A stretch of 64,000 nucleotides of DNA from Streptomyces reniochalinae (lineage in GTDB: Bacteria > Actinomycetota > Actinomycetes > Streptomycetales > Streptomycetaceae), in contig NZ_QOIM01000032.1 in NCBI RefSeq assembly GCF_003323735.1, positions 62,001 to 126,000 of the forward strand, written 5' to 3'. The translations under genes were made by a program, and so were the position numbers. Position 1 is the stretch's first letter. Each line of letters begins with the position of its first letter. Positions 36,030-47,121 of this stretch are shown here, one piece after another. The notes below the pieces were generated by a model that saw nothing but the letters and a program-made list of their open reading frames with translations, ran no database searches and was not told the DNA's origin.

Positions 36030-38704
36030 CAGGCGTTGCCCCCGGCCTCGGCCACGAGGCGCTCGACGGCGGCGACGGCCTCGTCGACGGCCTCCGGGTC
36101 CTGGCCGCCGCCCTGGGCGACGTCCGGCTTGCCGCCACCGCCGCCGCCCAGCGCCTTGGCGGCCGTACGCACCAGGTCACCGGCGCGCAGTCCGGCCTCG
36201 CGGGCGCCCTCGTTGGTGGCGATGACGGTGAGCGGGCGGCCGTTCGTGACGGCGAACAGCGCGACCACGGCAGGACGGCTGCCGAGGCGCTGGCGCACGT
36301 CCAGGACGAGGGTGCGCAGGTCGTCGGCGGCGGTGCCGTCGGGAACCCGGGCGGCGGCCAGAAGGGTGCCGCGCACGTCCTTGGCGCCGTCGGCGATCCC
36401 GGCGGCGGCCTGGAGGACCTTCTCGGCCCGGAACCGCTCGATCTCCTTCTCGGCGTCCTTGAGCCGGGTCAGCATCCCGGAGATCCGCTCGGGCAGCTCC
36501 TCCGAGCGGCCCTTGACGAGCTCGGTCAGCTGCGAGACGACGGTGTGCTCCCGCGCCAGGAACTTGTAGGCGTCCACGCCGACCAGCGCCTCCACACGGC
36601 GCACGCCGGAGCCGATGGAGGACTCGCCCAGCAGCTTGACCAGGCCGAGCTGCGAGGTGTTGTGCACGTGGGTGCCGCCGCACAGCTCCTTGGAGAAGTC
36701 GCCGATGGTCACCACGCGCACGGTCTGGCCGTACTTCTCACCGAACTCGGCGAGCGCGCCCTGCTTCTTGGCGTCGTCGATGCCCATGTACTCGGCCTGC
36801 ACGTCGAGTTCCCTGGCGAGGACCTCGTTGATCTTCTGCTCGACGTCGGTGAGCACGGTGCCGGGAACGGCGGCGGGCGAGCCGAAGTCGAAGCGGAAGC
36901 GGCCCGGGGCGTTCTCCGACCCGGCCTGGGCGGCCGTGGGACCCAGCGCGTCACGCAGTGCCTGGTGGGTGAGGTGGGTGGCGCTGTGGGCGCGGGCGAT
37001 GGAACGGCGCCGGTCCCCGTCGATCCGCGTGTGCGCCGCCGAGCCGACGGTGACCTCACCGACCTGGACGGTGCCCTTGTGCACGCTGACGCCGGGCACC
37101 GGCTGCTGGACGTCGCGCACCTCGATGACGGCGCCGCCCTCCAGCCGGATGCGGCCGGTGTCGGCGAGCTGGCCGCCGCCCTCGGCGTAGAAGGGGGTGC
37201 GGTCCAAGACGACCTCGACGTCGTCGCCCTCGCTCGCGGCGGGCGAGGAGACGCCGTCGACCAGCAGCCCGACGACGGTGGCCTCGCCCGAGGTCTCGAA
37301 GTAGCCGGTGAAGTCGGTGGATCCCGCGCTGTCGGCGATCTCGCGGTAGGCCGACATGTCGGCGTGGCCGGTTTTCTTCGCCCGGGCGTCGGCCTTGGCC
37401 CGCTCCCGCTGCTCCTTCATCAGCCTGCGGAAGCCCCGCTCGTCCACCGAGAGGCCCTGTTCGGCGGCCATCTCCAGGGTGAGGTCGATGGGGAAGCCCC
37501 AGGTGTCGTGGAGCAGGAACGCCTTGTCGCCGGACAGGACGGAGCCGCCGGACTGCTTGGTCTCGGTGACGGCCCCGTCGAGGATGTTGGTGCCGGCCTT
37601 CAGGGTCTTGAGGAAGGCGGCCTCCTCGGCGAGCGCGACGGTCTCGATGCGCTTGCGGTCGGTGATCAGTTCGGGGTACTGCTGCCCCATCGTCTCGATG
37701 ACGACGTCGATCAGCTCCTGGACCACGGGTCCGGTGGCGCCCAGGATGCGCATGTTGCGGATGGCGCGGCGCATGATGCGCCGCAGCACGTAGCCGCGGC
37801 CCTCGTTGCCGGGGGTGACGCCGTCGCCGATGAGCATGACCGAGGTGCGGATGTGGTCGCTGACGACGCGCAGCGACACGTCGCTCTGTTCGGCGGCACC
37901 GTAGGAGACGCCGGTCAGCGCGGTGGCCTTGTCGATGACGGCGCGCGAGGTGTCGATCTCGTACATGTTGTGCACGCCCTGGAGGATCATCGCCAGGCGT
38001 TCGAGACCGAGACCGGTGTCGATGTTCTTGCTGGGCAGGTCGCCGAGGATCTCGAAGTCCGTCTTGGTGGAGCCCTCGCCCCGCTCGTACTGCATGAAGA
38101 CGAGGTTCCAGATCTCCACGTACCGCTCGTCGTTGACGGCCGGGCCGCCCTCGCGGCCGAACTCGGGCCCGCGGTCGTAGTTGATCTCCGAGCAGGGTCC
38201 GCACGGCCCCGGAACGCCCATGGACCAGTAGTTCTCCTCCATGCCCAGGCGCTGGATGCGCTCCTCGGGCACGCCGACGACGTCGCGCCAGATGCGCTCG
38301 GCCTCGTCGTCCTGCTCGTAGACCGTGATCCACAGACGCTCGGGGTCGAGGCCGTAGCCGCCCTGCCCCTGAGGGCTGGTCAGCAGCTCCCAGGCCAGCT
38401 TGGCCGCGCCCTCCTTGAAGTAGTCGCCGAAGGAGAAGTTGCCGCACATCTGGAAGAAGGTGCCGTGCCGGGTGGTCTTGCCGACCTCCTCGATGTCCGG
38501 CGTGCGCACGCACTTCTGCACGCTGGTGGCGCGCGACCAGGGCGGGGTGACCTCGCCCAGGAAGTACGGCTTGAAGGGGACCATGCCCGCGGGAACCAGC
38601 AGCAGCGTCGGGTCGTCCGCGATCAGCGACGCCGACGGCACGACGTGGTGCCCCCGCTCCTCGAAGAAGCGCAGCCAGCGGCGGCGGATTTCAGCCGACT
38701 CCAT
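36029..38704 (-). CDS. alaS: Alanyl-tRNA synthetase
   Basis: Charges tRNA-Ala. 891 residues: class-II catalytic core ([45 protein letters not shown]), editing domain with zinc-binding [11 protein letters not shown] and [13 protein letters not shown], and the C-Ala domain with DUF-like coiled stretch and a poly-Gly run ([15 protein letters not shown]). ATG 38704 overlaps the stop of the upstream small gene by one base. Upstream genes and ruvX form one transcription unit with it. Confidence 0.98.
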   Translation of the reverse strand: MESAEIRRRWLRFFEERGHHVVPSASLIADDPTLLLVPAGMVPFKPYFLGEVTPPWSRATSVQKCVRTPDIEEVGKTTRHGTFFQMCGNFSFGDYFKEGAAKLAWELLTSPQGQGGYGLDPERLWITVYEQDDEAERIWRDVVGVPEERIQRLGMEENYWSMGVPGPCGPCSEINYDRGPEFGREGGPAVNDERYVEIWNLVFMQYERGEGSTKTDFEILGDLPSKNIDTGLGLERLAMILQGVHNMYEIDTSRAVIDKATALTGVSYGAAEQSDVSLRVVSDHIRTSVMLIGDGVTPGNEGRGYVLRRIMRRAIRNMRILGATGPVVQELIDVVIETMGQQYPELITDRKRIETVALAEEAAFLKTLKAGTNILDGAVTETKQSGGSVLSGDKAFLLHDTWGFPIDLTLEMAAEQGLSVDERGFRRLMKEQRERAKADARAKKTGHADMSAYREIADSAGSTDFTGYFETSGEATVVGLLVDGVSSPAASEGDDVEVVLDRTPFYAEGGGQLADTGRIRLEGGAVIEVRDVQQPVPGVSVHKGTVQVGEVTVGSAAHTRIDGDRRRSIARAHSATHLTHQALRDALGPTAAQAGSENAPGRFRFDFGSPAAVPGTVLTDVEQKINEVLARELDVQAEYMGIDDAKKQGALAEFGEKYGQTVRVVTIGDFSKELCGGTHVHNTSQLGLVKLLGESSIGSGVRRVEALVGVDAYKFLAREHTVVSQLTELVKGRSEELPERISGMLTRLKDAEKEIERFRAEKVLQAAAGIADGAKDVRGTLLAAARVPDGTAADDLRTLVLDVRQRLGSRPAVVALFAVTNGRPLTVIATNEGAREAGLRAGDLVRTAAKALGGGGGGKPDVAQGGGQDPEAVDEAVAAVERLVAEAGGNA

Positions 38705-39099
38705 CAGTGGTCCTCATTCCGGTCGTTCGAGTGGTGGGGGTGAGCCCGGGGGCCGCTCAGGTCCTTGCGCCCGGGCGCGGGGTGGACGGTGCCCAGTTGC
38801 GGGACGCCCTGCTGCCGCGGGAGCGAGGCCGTCCCGCGACCGGGGAGCTGCGGCCCGGGGCCGTCGTCCTCGGGCGTGTCGAGGCCCAGCGCGTCCTTGA
38901 GTTCGCTCTCGCGCTGCGCCATTCCCGCGCGGACGTCGAGGGCGAACTCGCGCAGCCGGTGGCCGCCTTCGACGGCCTTGTCGGCCGCGCGGACGGCCAG
39001 CGCGTCGGGGGCGAGGCTGCGGATCTTGCGCTGGACCTTGGTGGTGGCCCAGACACCGGCGGCGGCGCCGGTGGTGAACCAGAAGGCTCGGCGGAACAT
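38704..39099 (-). CDS. DUF6167-type small membrane-associated protein
   Basis: 131 residues; starts [20 protein letters not shown], a short N-terminal hydrophobic segment, then [20 protein letters not shown] and a helical charged region, ending in a Pro/Gly/His-rich tail. I recognise it as the uncharacterised family that regularly sits directly upstream of alaS in Streptomyces. Its stop overlaps the alaS start (TGATG). Function unknown. Confidence 0.85.
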   Translation of the reverse strand: MFRRAFWFTTGAAAGVWATTKVQRKIRSLAPDALAVRAADKAVEGGHRLREFALDVRAGMAQRESELKDALGLDTPEDDGPGPQLPGRGTASLPRQQGVPQLGTVHPAPGRKDLSGPRAHPHHSNDRNEDH

Positions 39100-39105
39100 G
39101 CGGGA

Positions 39106-39546
39106 TCAGCCCCTTCGGCGCTTGCGGCCGCCGCGCCGGGCGGCGGGAACGGTACGGCCGACGACGACGTTCCCCGCGTCCCGCGTCTCCTGGGACCCGG
39201 GCTCCTTGCGGCCGAGAGCGCGCCGTACGCCGTAGCCGAACGCCGCGACCTTGACGAGCGGGCCGCCGAAGGTGGTGGAGACCGTGGAGGAGAGCGCGGA
39301 GGCGTTGGAGGTGACCTCCTGGACGTCCGAGGCGATCGCGTCGACGCGGTCCAGCTGGGTCTGTGCGGAGCGGACGGTCGCCGACGCCTCTCCCAGGAGG
39401 GGGACCGCCTGCTCCGTCACGCCCGTCACCAGCTTGGTCGCCGCCTTGAGCGTCTGTGCGAGCCTCACCAGCACCACGGCGAGGAACGACACCAGGATCG
39501 CCCAGAAGACGGCCACGAGGAGACCGGCCACTTCTCCACCGGACAC
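39106..39546 (-). CDS. DUF948-family membrane protein
   Basis: 146 residues; one N-terminal transmembrane helix (VAGLLVAVFWAILVSFLAVVLV), then a coiled-coil-like stretch (ASATVRSAQTQLDRVDAIAS) and a Lys/Arg-rich end (RRGGRKRRRG). This matches DUF948 proteins, which are found next to alaS in many Gram-positives and have no settled function. GTG 39546. Six bases before the DUF6167 gene, so co-transcribed. Confidence 0.88.
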   Translation of the reverse strand: MSGGEVAGLLVAVFWAILVSFLAVVLVRLAQTLKAATKLVTGVTEQAVPLLGEASATVRSAQTQLDRVDAIASDVQEVTSNASALSSTVSTTFGGPLVKVAAFGYGVRRALGRKEPGSQETRDAGNVVVGRTVPAARRGGRKRRRG

Positions 39547-39726
39547 GCTGCACCGCTTCCCTTGAGGTCATGGGGTCGGCCGCCGCTCGCCGGGTGGCCG
39601 ACCGCGGCGGCGTATGAGGTACCGACCTTATCGCGTGGCGGGACCGGCCCTGTACCGGATTCCGGCCCTGGGCGCCGCCGGGCGTACCGGCGGGAGACGA
39701 GCGGGAGGGAGGCCGGAGGGGAAATG

Positions 39727-39780
39727 CAGCGGCCCGCCCTCGCGTACCGGATCTGGCCGGTGCCGCGGGACGGGCCGCTG
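39727..39780 (-). terminator. rpsD terminator candidate
   Basis: CAGCGGCCCG (39727-39736) pairs with CGGGCCGCTG (39771-39780), with a little further pairing inside. It lies 14 bases past the rpsD stop. The remaining part of the 248-bp gap shows nothing I recognise. Confidence 0.55.
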
Positions 39781-39794
39781 GGGAACCGCTGAGG

Positions 39795-40406
39795 TCAGCG
39801 GGCGTAGTACTCGACGACGAGCTGCTCGTCGCAGATCACCGGGATCTCCTTGCGGTTGGGGTCCCGGTCCAGGCGGAACGCGAGCGCCTGCAGGTTGACC
39901 TGCAAGTAGCGCGGGGTCTCGCCCTCGCCCGCGTAGCCACCCTCACGGGCGACCTGGAAGGGGTACTTCTGGCGGCTGCGCTCGCGCACCATCACCACGT
40001 CGTCGGGACGGACGCGGAAGGACGGCTTGTCGACCTTCCGGTCGTTGACGCTGATGTGGCCGTGCACGACCATCTGGCGCGCCTGGTAGATGGTGCGGGC
40101 CAGGCCGGCCCGCAGCACGAGCGCGTCCAGCCGCCGCTCCAGCTCGACGACCAGGGCCTCGCCGGTCTTGGCGTCGGTCTTGCGCGCGCGGTCGTACGCG
40201 CGGCGCATCTGGCTCTCGCTGATGTCGTACTGCGCGCGCAGGCGCTGCTTCTCCAGCAGACGGACCTTGTAGTCGCTGTTCTGCTTGCGGCCCCTGCCGT
40301 GCTCCCCGGGCGGGTACGGGCGCTGCTCGAAGTACTTGACGGCCTTCGGGGTCAGCGCGACGCCCAGGGCACGCGACTTCTTGACCTTGGGACGCGACTG
40401 GTTCAC
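39795..40406 (-). CDS. rpsD: 30S ribosomal protein S4, cysteine-free form
   Basis: Binds 16S rRNA early in assembly. 203 residues: starts [20 protein letters not shown], has the S4 RNA-binding domain ([30 protein letters not shown]) and ends with [12 protein letters not shown]. The N-terminal four-cysteine zinc knuckle of many S4 proteins is absent, so this is the zinc-independent type found in Streptomyces. GTG 40406 with GGAGG upstream. A near-perfect iron box lies only 22 bp upstream of its start. Confidence 0.97.
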   Translation of the reverse strand: MNQSRPKVKKSRALGVALTPKAVKYFEQRPYPPGEHGRGRKQNSDYKVRLLEKQRLRAQYDISESQMRRAYDRARKTDAKTGEALVVELERRLDALVLRAGLARTIYQARQMVVHGHISVNDRKVDKPSFRVRPDDVVMVRERSRQKYPFQVAREGGYAGEGETPRYLQVNLQALAFRLDRDPNRKEIPVICDEQLVVEYYAR

Positions 40407-40428
40407 GTTGAACGGACCTCCGTGTAAG

Positions 40429-40447
40429 TTAGGTGAGCCTTACCTTA
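40429..40447. promoter_or_regulatory. Iron box (DmdR/DtxR-type operator)
   Basis: TTAGGTGAGCCTTACCTTA matches the 19-bp iron box consensus (TTAGGTTAGCCTAACCTAA) at 16 of 19 positions. It ends 14 bp before the plus-strand DUF2470 gene and lies 22 bp upstream of rpsD on the other strand. Iron-loaded DmdR1-type repressor should bind here. Confidence 0.85.
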
Positions 40448-40461
40448 GCTGAGGAGTACGC

Positions 40462-41265
40462 ATGTTTCGACCTGGGATCCCCCTGCCTGGCACACACGCC
40501 GAGGAGGGACAGCCGCGTCCCGTGGAAGACGCCCGGCAGCCGACCGCCGCCGAACGTGTACGAACCCTCGCGCAATCCAGCGTATCCGCCCTGCTCACCA
40601 TTCCCGGCGCCGCCCAAGCCGGCGCCGACCCGGCAGCCGGCATCCCCGAGGCCCGCGCCGTCACCCCCGGTGGGGACGTCATCGTGCTGGTTGCGGCGGA
40701 CTCCGTGGAAGCCCGCGTGTGCGCCTACGCGCAGGACGACGACCTCGCCGCGGTGATGGAGATCACGGACGTGGCGCCGGTCTCGGTACCGCACCGCGTA
40801 CGCGGACGCGCCTGGATCGCCGGCTGGCTCACCCCCGTACGCGGCGACGAGCGCGCCGCCTGCGCCCGCCTGCTGGCCGAGGCCGCCCCCTCCGCGCCCG
40901 TCGCCGGGACCTCCCGGCAGATGCTGCGCCTGGAGGTCGGCGAGGCCTACGTCGACGACCTGTGGGGCGCCGAGGAGGTGGAACCCGACGCCTTCGCCGA
41001 CGCCACCCGCGACCCCCTCGCCGCCCACGAGGCCGAACTCCTCCAGCACCTGGCCGCGGCCCACGCCGAGCAGGTGCGCGCGCTGTGCGCCTGCCAGGGG
41101 TGGGAGCGCTCCGCACCGCTGGCCCTGGACCGGTTCGGACTGCGGGTGCGGGGGTGGAACGCCGCCGGAGCGTGCGCGGACACCCGCTTCGACTTCGCCG
41201 AGCCCGTTTCCTCCGTCGCCGGGCTGCGGCACGCGATGCACTCCCTGTTCACCCGGGGCGGCTGA
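40462..41265 (+). CDS. DUF2470-domain protein under iron control
   Basis: 267 residues; the sequence resembles DUF2470 / heme-utilisation-type proteins, with a split-barrel-like N-terminal part (DVIVLVAADSVEARVCAYAQDDD, RGRAWIAGWLTPVRGDERAA) and a C-terminal DUF2470 region (LAAHEAELLQHLAAAHAEQV, RFGLRVRG, DTRFDF). Such proteins are related to heme-degrading or heme-binding enzymes. ATG 40462 has GAGGAG upstream and the iron box just before it, so it should be induced when iron is scarce. Transcribed away from rpsD. Confidence 0.82.
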   Translation: MFRPGIPLPGTHAEEGQPRPVEDARQPTAAERVRTLAQSSVSALLTIPGAAQAGADPAAGIPEARAVTPGGDVIVLVAADSVEARVCAYAQDDDLAAVMEITDVAPVSVPHRVRGRAWIAGWLTPVRGDERAACARLLAEAAPSAPVAGTSRQMLRLEVGEAYVDDLWGAEEVEPDAFADATRDPLAAHEAELLQHLAAAHAEQVRALCACQGWERSAPLALDRFGLRVRGWNAAGACADTRFDFAEPVSSVAGLRHAMHSLFTRGG

Positions 41266-41393
41266 CGCGGCACGCCCCGCAGGCCGCCCGCCCTGCCGCG
41301 CGGCAGAACACCGAGGCCGCCCCGCCGCGCGGCAGGCCACAGCCCTCACTAGAGTGGATGTGTCCCTTTTGCCCGGAAGCCGGCAGGGAGCGT

Positions 41394-42731
41394 GTGACGT
41401 CTCCGGAGATCGACTACGCGGCCCTCTTCGCCGCCTCGCCCAGCGCCTACGCGCTGCTGGGCCCCGACCTGGTCATCAGGGACGTCAACCGCGCGTATCT
41501 GGAGCTCACCCTGCGCATCAGGGACGAGTTGGTCGGCAAGCACATCTTCGACGTCTTCCCGGAGAACCGCGCCGACCCCGAGGCCGACGGCATCCGCAGC
41601 CTGAAATCCTCGCTGCACCGGGTCATCACCTTCCGCAAGGTGGACGTCATCCCCCTCCAGAAGTACGACATCCCGGTCGCCGGCAAGCCCGGGGTCTTCG
41701 AGGAGCGCTGGTGGCACACGGTCAACACCCCACTGCTGGCCCCGGACGGATCCGTGGAGGCCGTGCTGTGCCGCGAAGAGGACATGACCGGCTTCATCCG
41801 CTCCTACCAGGAGCAGCACGGCAGCATCCCCGCCCTCACCGAGGCGACGGCAGACGGCGCGGACCTGCCGTCGCGGGACGGCACACAGGTGGCGGCCCGT
41901 GAGGGCGCGCAACCAGCCGACCCGCCCACCGGCAAGACCGCGCCCGATCTGACGACGCAGCTGTACGCGCGGGCCCAGGAACTCGTCCGGATCAACGAGG
42001 AACTGCGCCGGTCCAACGCCCAGGAACGGCAGGTGGCGCTCACCCTCCAGGAAGCGATGCTCTACTCGCCGGGACTCCCCCGGCCGAACGTCGCCGTCCG
42101 CTACCTGCCGGCCGCGGGAACCCTCAACGTGTGCGGCGACTGGTACGACGTGACCGACACCCACGAGGGCAGATTCGCGGCGGCCGTCGGCGACGTGGTC
42201 GGCCACGGCCTGGAGGCGGCAGCCGTCATGGGCATGCTGCGCAGCGCGCTCAGCGCGGCGATGCGCGCCACGGACGGCCCCGCCAGGGCCCTACAGGTCC
42301 TGGGCCTGTACGCGGGCACCGTCGAGGGGGCGATGAACGCGACAGCCGTCAAGGTCGTGGTCGACAGCCAGCACCGCACGCTCACCTACAGCAGCGCGGG
42401 CCACCCGCCGCCGATCCTGCGGCGCCCGGACGGCAGCTGCGAACTCCTCGACCAGGCCACCGATCCGCCACTGGCCACCCGCGCCGACGAGGCGGAACCG
42501 CGCGCGCAGGCCACCCGGGCCTACACCCCGGGAGACGTCCTCGTCCTGTACACCGACGGCCTCATCGAACGCCGGGACGAGGACATCGACACGGGGCTCG
42601 CGCGCCTGACCGCGGCCGTCTCCGAACGCGGCGGCCTGGGCCCCGAGGACCTGGCGGACGCGCTGCTGGCCGGGCTGGGCGTCAGCGAGGGCTCCGTGGA
42701 CGACGTCGCGCTGGTCGTCATCCGGCTGTAG
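41394..42731 (+). CDS. PAS-domain PP2C (SpoIIE-type) protein phosphatase
   Basis: 445 residues. Residues 5-130 are a PAS domain ([39 protein letters not shown], followed by an [20 protein letters not shown] strand), then a coiled linker ([20 protein letters not shown]) and a PP2C phosphatase domain with [38 protein letters not shown] and [10 protein letters not shown]. Such enzymes dephosphorylate anti-sigma-factor antagonists in partner-switching pathways; no partner is visible nearby. GTG 41394 is chosen because the conserved part begins there with AGGGAG before it; an ATG at 41358 is possible. Its 3' end overlaps rarA by 14 bp on the opposite strand. Confidence 0.88.
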   Translation: MTSPEIDYAALFAASPSAYALLGPDLVIRDVNRAYLELTLRIRDELVGKHIFDVFPENRADPEADGIRSLKSSLHRVITFRKVDVIPLQKYDIPVAGKPGVFEERWWHTVNTPLLAPDGSVEAVLCREEDMTGFIRSYQEQHGSIPALTEATADGADLPSRDGTQVAAREGAQPADPPTGKTAPDLTTQLYARAQELVRINEELRRSNAQERQVALTLQEAMLYSPGLPRPNVAVRYLPAAGTLNVCGDWYDVTDTHEGRFAAAVGDVVGHGLEAAAVMGMLRSALSAAMRATDGPARALQVLGLYAGTVEGAMNATAVKVVVDSQHRTLTYSSAGHPPPILRRPDGSCELLDQATDPPLATRADEAEPRAQATRAYTPGDVLVLYTDGLIERRDEDIDTGLARLTAAVSERGGLGPEDLADALLAGLGVSEGSVDDVALVVIRL

Positions 42732-44115
42732 CAGGCCCCTGCTCGCCGCTCGGCGGGCGCTGGACGTCCTCCCCGCGCAGCCGCGCCCTGACGCGCTCGG
42801 CCACCTGGGCGTAGCGGGCCTCCGCGCCGTACCCGGTGGGCTCGTAGTAGCGCCTGCCGTGGACCTCGTCCGGCGCGTACTGCTGGGCCGCGATACCGCC
42901 GGGAAGGTCGTGCGGGTACTGGTAGCCCTTGCCGTGGCCCAGCTTCTGCGCGCCCTTGTAGTGGCTGTCCCGCAGGTGGGACGGCACGGGCCCGGCGTGC
43001 CCCGCCCGCACGTCCGCGAGCGCCGCGTCGACGGCGAGGTAGACCGCGTTGGACTTGGGGGCCAGCGCCAGCGCCACCGTGGCCTGGCTCAGCGTGATGC
43101 GGGCCTCGGGAAAACCGATCATGGCGACGGCCTGCGCCGCGGCCACCGCCGTCTGGAGCGCCTGGGGATCGGCGAGCCCGATGTCCTCGCTCGCGGAGAT
43201 CATCAGACGGCGGGCGATGAACCGCGGGTCCTCGCCCGCCTCGATCATCCGCGCCAGGTAGTGCAGCGCCGCGTCCACGTCCGAGCCGCGGATGGACTTG
43301 ATCAGCGCGCTGGCCACGTCGTAGTGCTGATCGCCCGCCCGGTCGTACTTGACCGCGGCCTTGTTCACCGCCTCCTCGACGGTGGACAGGGCGACGGTGG
43401 ACTCGCCCTTGGCCATCGCCGCGCCCGCGCCCGCCTCCAGCGCCGTCAACGCGCGCCGTGCGTCGCCGCCCGCGATGCGCAACAGGTGCGCCTCGGCGTC
43501 CTCGGGGAGGGTGACACGGGCGTCGAGCCCGCGCTCGTCGGCGACGGCGCGCCGCAGCAGTCCGCGGATGTCGTCGTCGGTCAGCGGCTCCAGCGTCAGC
43601 AGCAGGGAACGGGAGAGCAGCGGCGAGATCACGGAGAAGTACGGGTTCTCCGTCGTCGCGGCGATCAGGGTGACCCAGCGGTTCTCCACCGCGGGCAGCA
43701 GGGAGTCCTGCTGGGCCTTGCTGAACCTGTGGATCTCGTCGAGGAAGAGGACGGTCTCCTTGCCGTAGGCGCCCGAGGAACGGCGGGCACCGTCGATGAC
43801 GGCACGCACCTCCTTGACCCCTGCGGTGATCGCCGACAGTTCCACGAACCGCTTGTCCGTGGCCTGGCTGACGACGTACGCGAGCGTCGTCTTGCCGGTG
43901 CCCGGAGGGCCCCACAGCATCACCGACGAGGACCCCGCGGGGCCGCCGCCGCCCTCCCCCACCAGGCGGCGCAGCGGCGAGCCCGGGCGCAGCAGATGCT
44001 GCTGCCCCACGACCTCGTCCAGGTCGCGCGGGCGCATCCGCACGGCCAGCGGGCTGGCGGAGGGGTCCTTGGCCTGGCGGTCTTCTGCTGCTGCGGTGAA
44101 AAGATCGGGCTCCAC
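42718..44115 (-). CDS. rarA: Replication-associated recombination ATPase RarA/MgsA
   Basis: AAA+ ATPase related to clamp loaders, acting at stalled forks. 465 residues: [21 protein letters not shown], Walker [17 protein letters not shown], Walker [16 protein letters not shown], sensor-1 [12 protein letters not shown], and the C-terminal tetramerisation part [16 protein letters not shown] followed by [16 protein letters not shown] 44115 fits the conserved MEPDLF start. It converges on, and slightly overlaps, the PP2C gene. Confidence 0.96.
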   Translation of the reverse strand: MEPDLFTAAAEDRQAKDPSASPLAVRMRPRDLDEVVGQQHLLRPGSPLRRLVGEGGGGPAGSSSVMLWGPPGTGKTTLAYVVSQATDKRFVELSAITAGVKEVRAVIDGARRSSGAYGKETVLFLDEIHRFSKAQQDSLLPAVENRWVTLIAATTENPYFSVISPLLSRSLLLTLEPLTDDDIRGLLRRAVADERGLDARVTLPEDAEAHLLRIAGGDARRALTALEAGAGAAMAKGESTVALSTVEEAVNKAAVKYDRAGDQHYDVASALIKSIRGSDVDAALHYLARMIEAGEDPRFIARRLMISASEDIGLADPQALQTAVAAAQAVAMIGFPEARITLSQATVALALAPKSNAVYLAVDAALADVRAGHAGPVPSHLRDSHYKGAQKLGHGKGYQYPHDLPGGIAAQQYAPDEVHGRRYYEPTGYGAEARYAQVAERVRARLRGEDVQRPPSGEQGPATAG

Positions 44116-44219
44116 AACAAGAAACCCTAAGTCAGGCCACCGACGAAGGTCCCGCCCGCCGGGTCGCTCGCACGCGCCTCGCCCTCAGCGCGGGGTCCCC
44201 CACCATGCCGACGGCGGGG

Positions 44220-44855
44220 TCAGCCCGTCCAGAAGTCCCACCAGTGCGTGAGGACGAGAACGCCGATCACGCCGATGTGCAGCACCGGCAGCACCCACGG
44301 GAACTCGTCCGCGAAGCCGCGCACCGCAGCGGGCGCGGGCAGGAACCCGTTGCGGACGTTGTGCGCCGTCACGTACCAGAACATGACGATGGTGATGACC
44401 CAGGCCAGGCAGCACCACAGGCACAGGTTGCCGATCACGTACAGCGACTGGTACTGGAGCCACGACACGAAGCCGGCACCGAAGAGGCAGCCCGCGTTGA
44501 ACGTCAGCCAGTACCAGCGCGGGAAGGTGACGCGGGTGAGCAGGGAGACACCGACGCAGACGACGATGCCGTAGGCCACCAGGCCGATCATGGGGTTGGG
44601 GGCGCCGAAGGCCGCGGCCTGGTCGCTGCGCATGATGTTGCCGCAGGCGATGACCGGGTTGATGCTGCACGCCGGCTTGAAGTTCTTGTCCTCCAGGAGC
44701 TTGAACTTGTCCAGCGTGATGACCCAGGACGCGAGCAGGCCCGCGGCGCCGGTGATGATCAGCATCCAGCCGAACGCCTTGCTCGCGCCGACGGCACCCC
44801 CCTTCGGTGCGTCAGCGGTCGCATGCGCCTCACCGGGGGGTGCCGTCATCGTCAT
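44220..44855 (-). CDS. Vitamin K epoxide reductase-family membrane oxidoreductase
   Basis: Bacterial VKOR homologue that would re-oxidise a DsbA-like partner and pass electrons to menaquinone. 211 residues with about five transmembrane helices. The loop cysteines Cys63 and Cys71 (PACSINPVIACGNIM) and the quinone-side CxxC (Cys145-Leu-Trp-Cys148) are all present. ATG 44855. No DsbA-type gene is adjacent. Followed by 104 bp without features before rarA. Confidence 0.93.
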   Translation of the reverse strand: MTMTAPPGEAHATADAPKGGAVGASKAFGWMLIITGAAGLLASWVITLDKFKLLEDKNFKPACSINPVIACGNIMRSDQAAAFGAPNPMIGLVAYGIVVCVGVSLLTRVTFPRWYWLTFNAGCLFGAGFVSWLQYQSLYVIGNLCLWCCLAWVITIVMFWYVTAHNVRNGFLPAPAAVRGFADEFPWVLPVLHIGVIGVLVLTHWWDFWTG

Positions 44856-44920
44856 AGCCTTCGTCCCGTCATCTGGTCATGTCCGGTACCGGGCTCATTC
44901 TGCCCCAACTCGCTGTGTGG

Positions 44921-46183
44921 TCAGCGCAGCTTGTCCCGTACCCCGGCCACCGCGGCCGCCAGCTCGACGGCGGTCTGCTCGCCGCTCGCGAGGTCCTTGA
45001 GCTGGACGACGCCGTCGGCGAGATCGCGCTCGCCCAGCAGCAGCGCGAAGCGCGCCCCGGAACGGTTGGCCGACTTCATGGCGTTCTTCATGCCCTTGCC
45101 GCCGTAGGCGAGATCGGCCGCGACGCCCTCCCTGCGCAACTGAGTGACCAGGCGGAACAGCCGTCGCCTGGCCTCCTCGCCGAGCGGCACCGCGTACACC
45201 TCGGTGACCGCGGGCAGCGCGAGAGCGACGCCCTCCGCCTCCAGCGCGAGGACCGTGCGGTCCACCCCCAGTGCCCATCCGACGGACGGCAGCTCAGGCC
45301 CCCCGATCATCTCGGAGAGACCGTCGTAGCGGCCGCCCCCGCCGATCGCGGACTGGGATCCCAGGCCGTCGTGAACGAACTCGAAAGTGGTACGCGTGTA
45401 GTAGTCGAGTCCACGCACCAGCCGGGGATCGTCCTCGCAGGGGACGCCCGCGTCGGTGAGCAGCGCGCGCACCTCCTCGTGGAATGCCTCGCACTCCTCG
45501 CACAGGTGGTCGCGCATCATCGGCGCCCCCGCCAACTGCCGCTGGACGCTCTCCCGCTTGTCGTCGAGCACCCGCAGCGGGTTGATCTCGACGCGGGCGC
45601 GGGTGTCCTCGTCCAGGTCGAGGCCGCGCAGGAACTCCTGGAGTGCGGCCCGGTAGACGGGGCGGCAGGTGCGGTCGCCCAGGGAGTTGAGCAGCAGCCG
45701 GAAACCGCTCAGCCCGAGTGAACGGTAGGCGTCGTACGCCAGGATGATCAGCTCGGCGTCCAGCGTCGGGTCCTCGGTACCGATGGCCTCGGCCCCCACC
45801 TGGGAGAAGTGCCGGTAACGGCCCTTCTGCGGGCGCTCGTAGCGGTAGTAGGAGCCCGAGTACCACAGCTTCACCGGGAGGTTGCCGCCCCGGTGGAGGT
45901 TGGCCTCCAGCGCGGCGCGCAGCACCGAGGCGGTGCCCTCGGGGCGCAGCGCCAGCTCGTCGCCGCCCTTGGTGGTGAGGGTGTACATCTCCTTCGTCAC
46001 GATGTCGGTGGACTCGCCGACACCGCGTGCGAACAGCTCGACGCTCTCGAATCCGGGCGTCTCCACATAGCCGTATCCCGACCTGCGCAGCGGCGCCGCC
46101 ATGGCCTCGCGCACGGCGAGGTACGTCGCGGAGTCGGGCGGCAGCAGGTCGTAGGTGCCCTTGGGGGCGTTGAAGGTGCTCAC
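44921..46183 (-). CDS. hisS: Histidyl-tRNA synthetase
   Basis: Charges tRNA-His. 420 residues, class [20 protein letters not shown], motif 2 [27 protein letters not shown], histidine-binding [15 protein letters not shown], motif 3 VGWALGVDR and a C-terminal anticodon-binding domain. GTG 46183 gives the conserved start, 12 bp after the hydrolase gene, so the two are co-transcribed. Confidence 0.97.
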   Translation of the reverse strand: MSTFNAPKGTYDLLPPDSATYLAVREAMAAPLRRSGYGYVETPGFESVELFARGVGESTDIVTKEMYTLTTKGGDELALRPEGTASVLRAALEANLHRGGNLPVKLWYSGSYYRYERPQKGRYRHFSQVGAEAIGTEDPTLDAELIILAYDAYRSLGLSGFRLLLNSLGDRTCRPVYRAALQEFLRGLDLDEDTRARVEINPLRVLDDKRESVQRQLAGAPMMRDHLCEECEAFHEEVRALLTDAGVPCEDDPRLVRGLDYYTRTTFEFVHDGLGSQSAIGGGGRYDGLSEMIGGPELPSVGWALGVDRTVLALEAEGVALALPAVTEVYAVPLGEEARRRLFRLVTQLRREGVAADLAYGGKGMKNAMKSANRSGARFALLLGERDLADGVVQLKDLASGEQTAVELAAAVAGVRDKLR

Positions 46184-46194
46184 GTGGCTTCTCG

Positions 46195-46914
46195 TCACAT
46201 TCCTCGTCGCGGGGCGGCGTCGCCGACGCCGCCTCCTGGCCCGGCGGCCGCCACCTGCCGCAGGAAGGGGTTGGTGGCGCGCTCGGTGCCGATCGTCGTC
46301 TGGGGGCCGTGCCCGGCCAGCACCACGGTCTCGTCCTCCAGCGGCAGGCACACGCGTGCCAGCGAGCCGAGGATCTCCTCCGAGTCGCCTCCGGGCAGGT
46401 CGGTGCGTCCGACGGAGCCGGCGAACAGCAGGTCGCCCGAGAACAGCACAGGCGGTACGTCCGCCTTCTCGGGCATCCTGAACGTCACCGACCCCTTGGT
46501 ATGGCCGGGCGCGTGCGCGACGGTGAACTCCAGCCCGGCCAGCCGCAGCGCGGCGCCGTCGGACAGCTCCTTGACGTCGTCCGGCTCGCCCACCGTCAGC
46601 TCGCCCATCAGGGGCGCTCCGATGGTCTGCCCGATGCCCTTCTCCGGGTCGCTCATCATGTAGCGGTCGGCCGGGTGGATCCAGGCGGGCACGTCGTGCG
46701 CACCGCAGACGGGGACGACGGAGGCGACGTGGTCGATGTGGCCGTGCGTGAGGATCACCGCGACCGGCTTGAGCCGGTGCTTGGCGACGGCCTCCTCGAC
46801 CCCCTCGGCGGCCTGGTGGCCAGGGTCGATGATCACGCACTCCTCACCGGCGGCGGGGGCGACCAGGTAACAGTTGGTCCCCCAGGCCCCGGCGGGGAAC
46901 CCCGCAACAAGCAC
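46195..46914 (-). CDS. Metallo-beta-lactamase-fold hydrolase (glyoxalase II-like)
   Basis: 239 residues. Zinc-site motifs [10 protein letters not shown], the histidine in APGHTKGSV, the Asp in [20 protein letters not shown] and the last histidine in [11 protein letters not shown] are all present, as in hydroxyacylglutathione hydrolase-like enzymes. The thiol substrate is unknown (mycothiol conjugates are plausible in actinobacteria). Regularly found beside hisS in Streptomyces. GTG 46914; the 207-bp divergent region to the cyclophilin gene must hold both promoters and includes a 9-bp hairpin at 46950-46979. Confidence 0.93.
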   Translation of the reverse strand: MLVAGFPAGAWGTNCYLVAPAAGEECVIIDPGHQAAEGVEEAVAKHRLKPVAVILTHGHIDHVASVVPVCGAHDVPAWIHPADRYMMSDPEKGIGQTIGAPLMGELTVGEPDDVKELSDGAALRLAGLEFTVAHAPGHTKGSVTFRMPEKADVPPVLFSGDLLFAGSVGRTDLPGGDSEEILGSLARVCLPLEDETVVLAGHGPQTTIGTERATNPFLRQVAAAGPGGGVGDAAPRRGM

Positions 46915-47121
46915 GATCGTCCTTCATTTCGTCCGACAGCGGATCACAGCGGCGAAGCGGCCGAGCAGGCGCTTCGCCGGTCAGGCAGCAGCCAGCCTAC
47001 CGGCGCCGGTGTACGCCGGGCCAACAGGTAAGAAGCACCAACGAGGGCGGGGCGGCCCACAGGGGAGACGTATACGGTACGTGAGCCCCCGCAGGTGCGA
47101 CGCCTCGAAGGAGACGAGACC

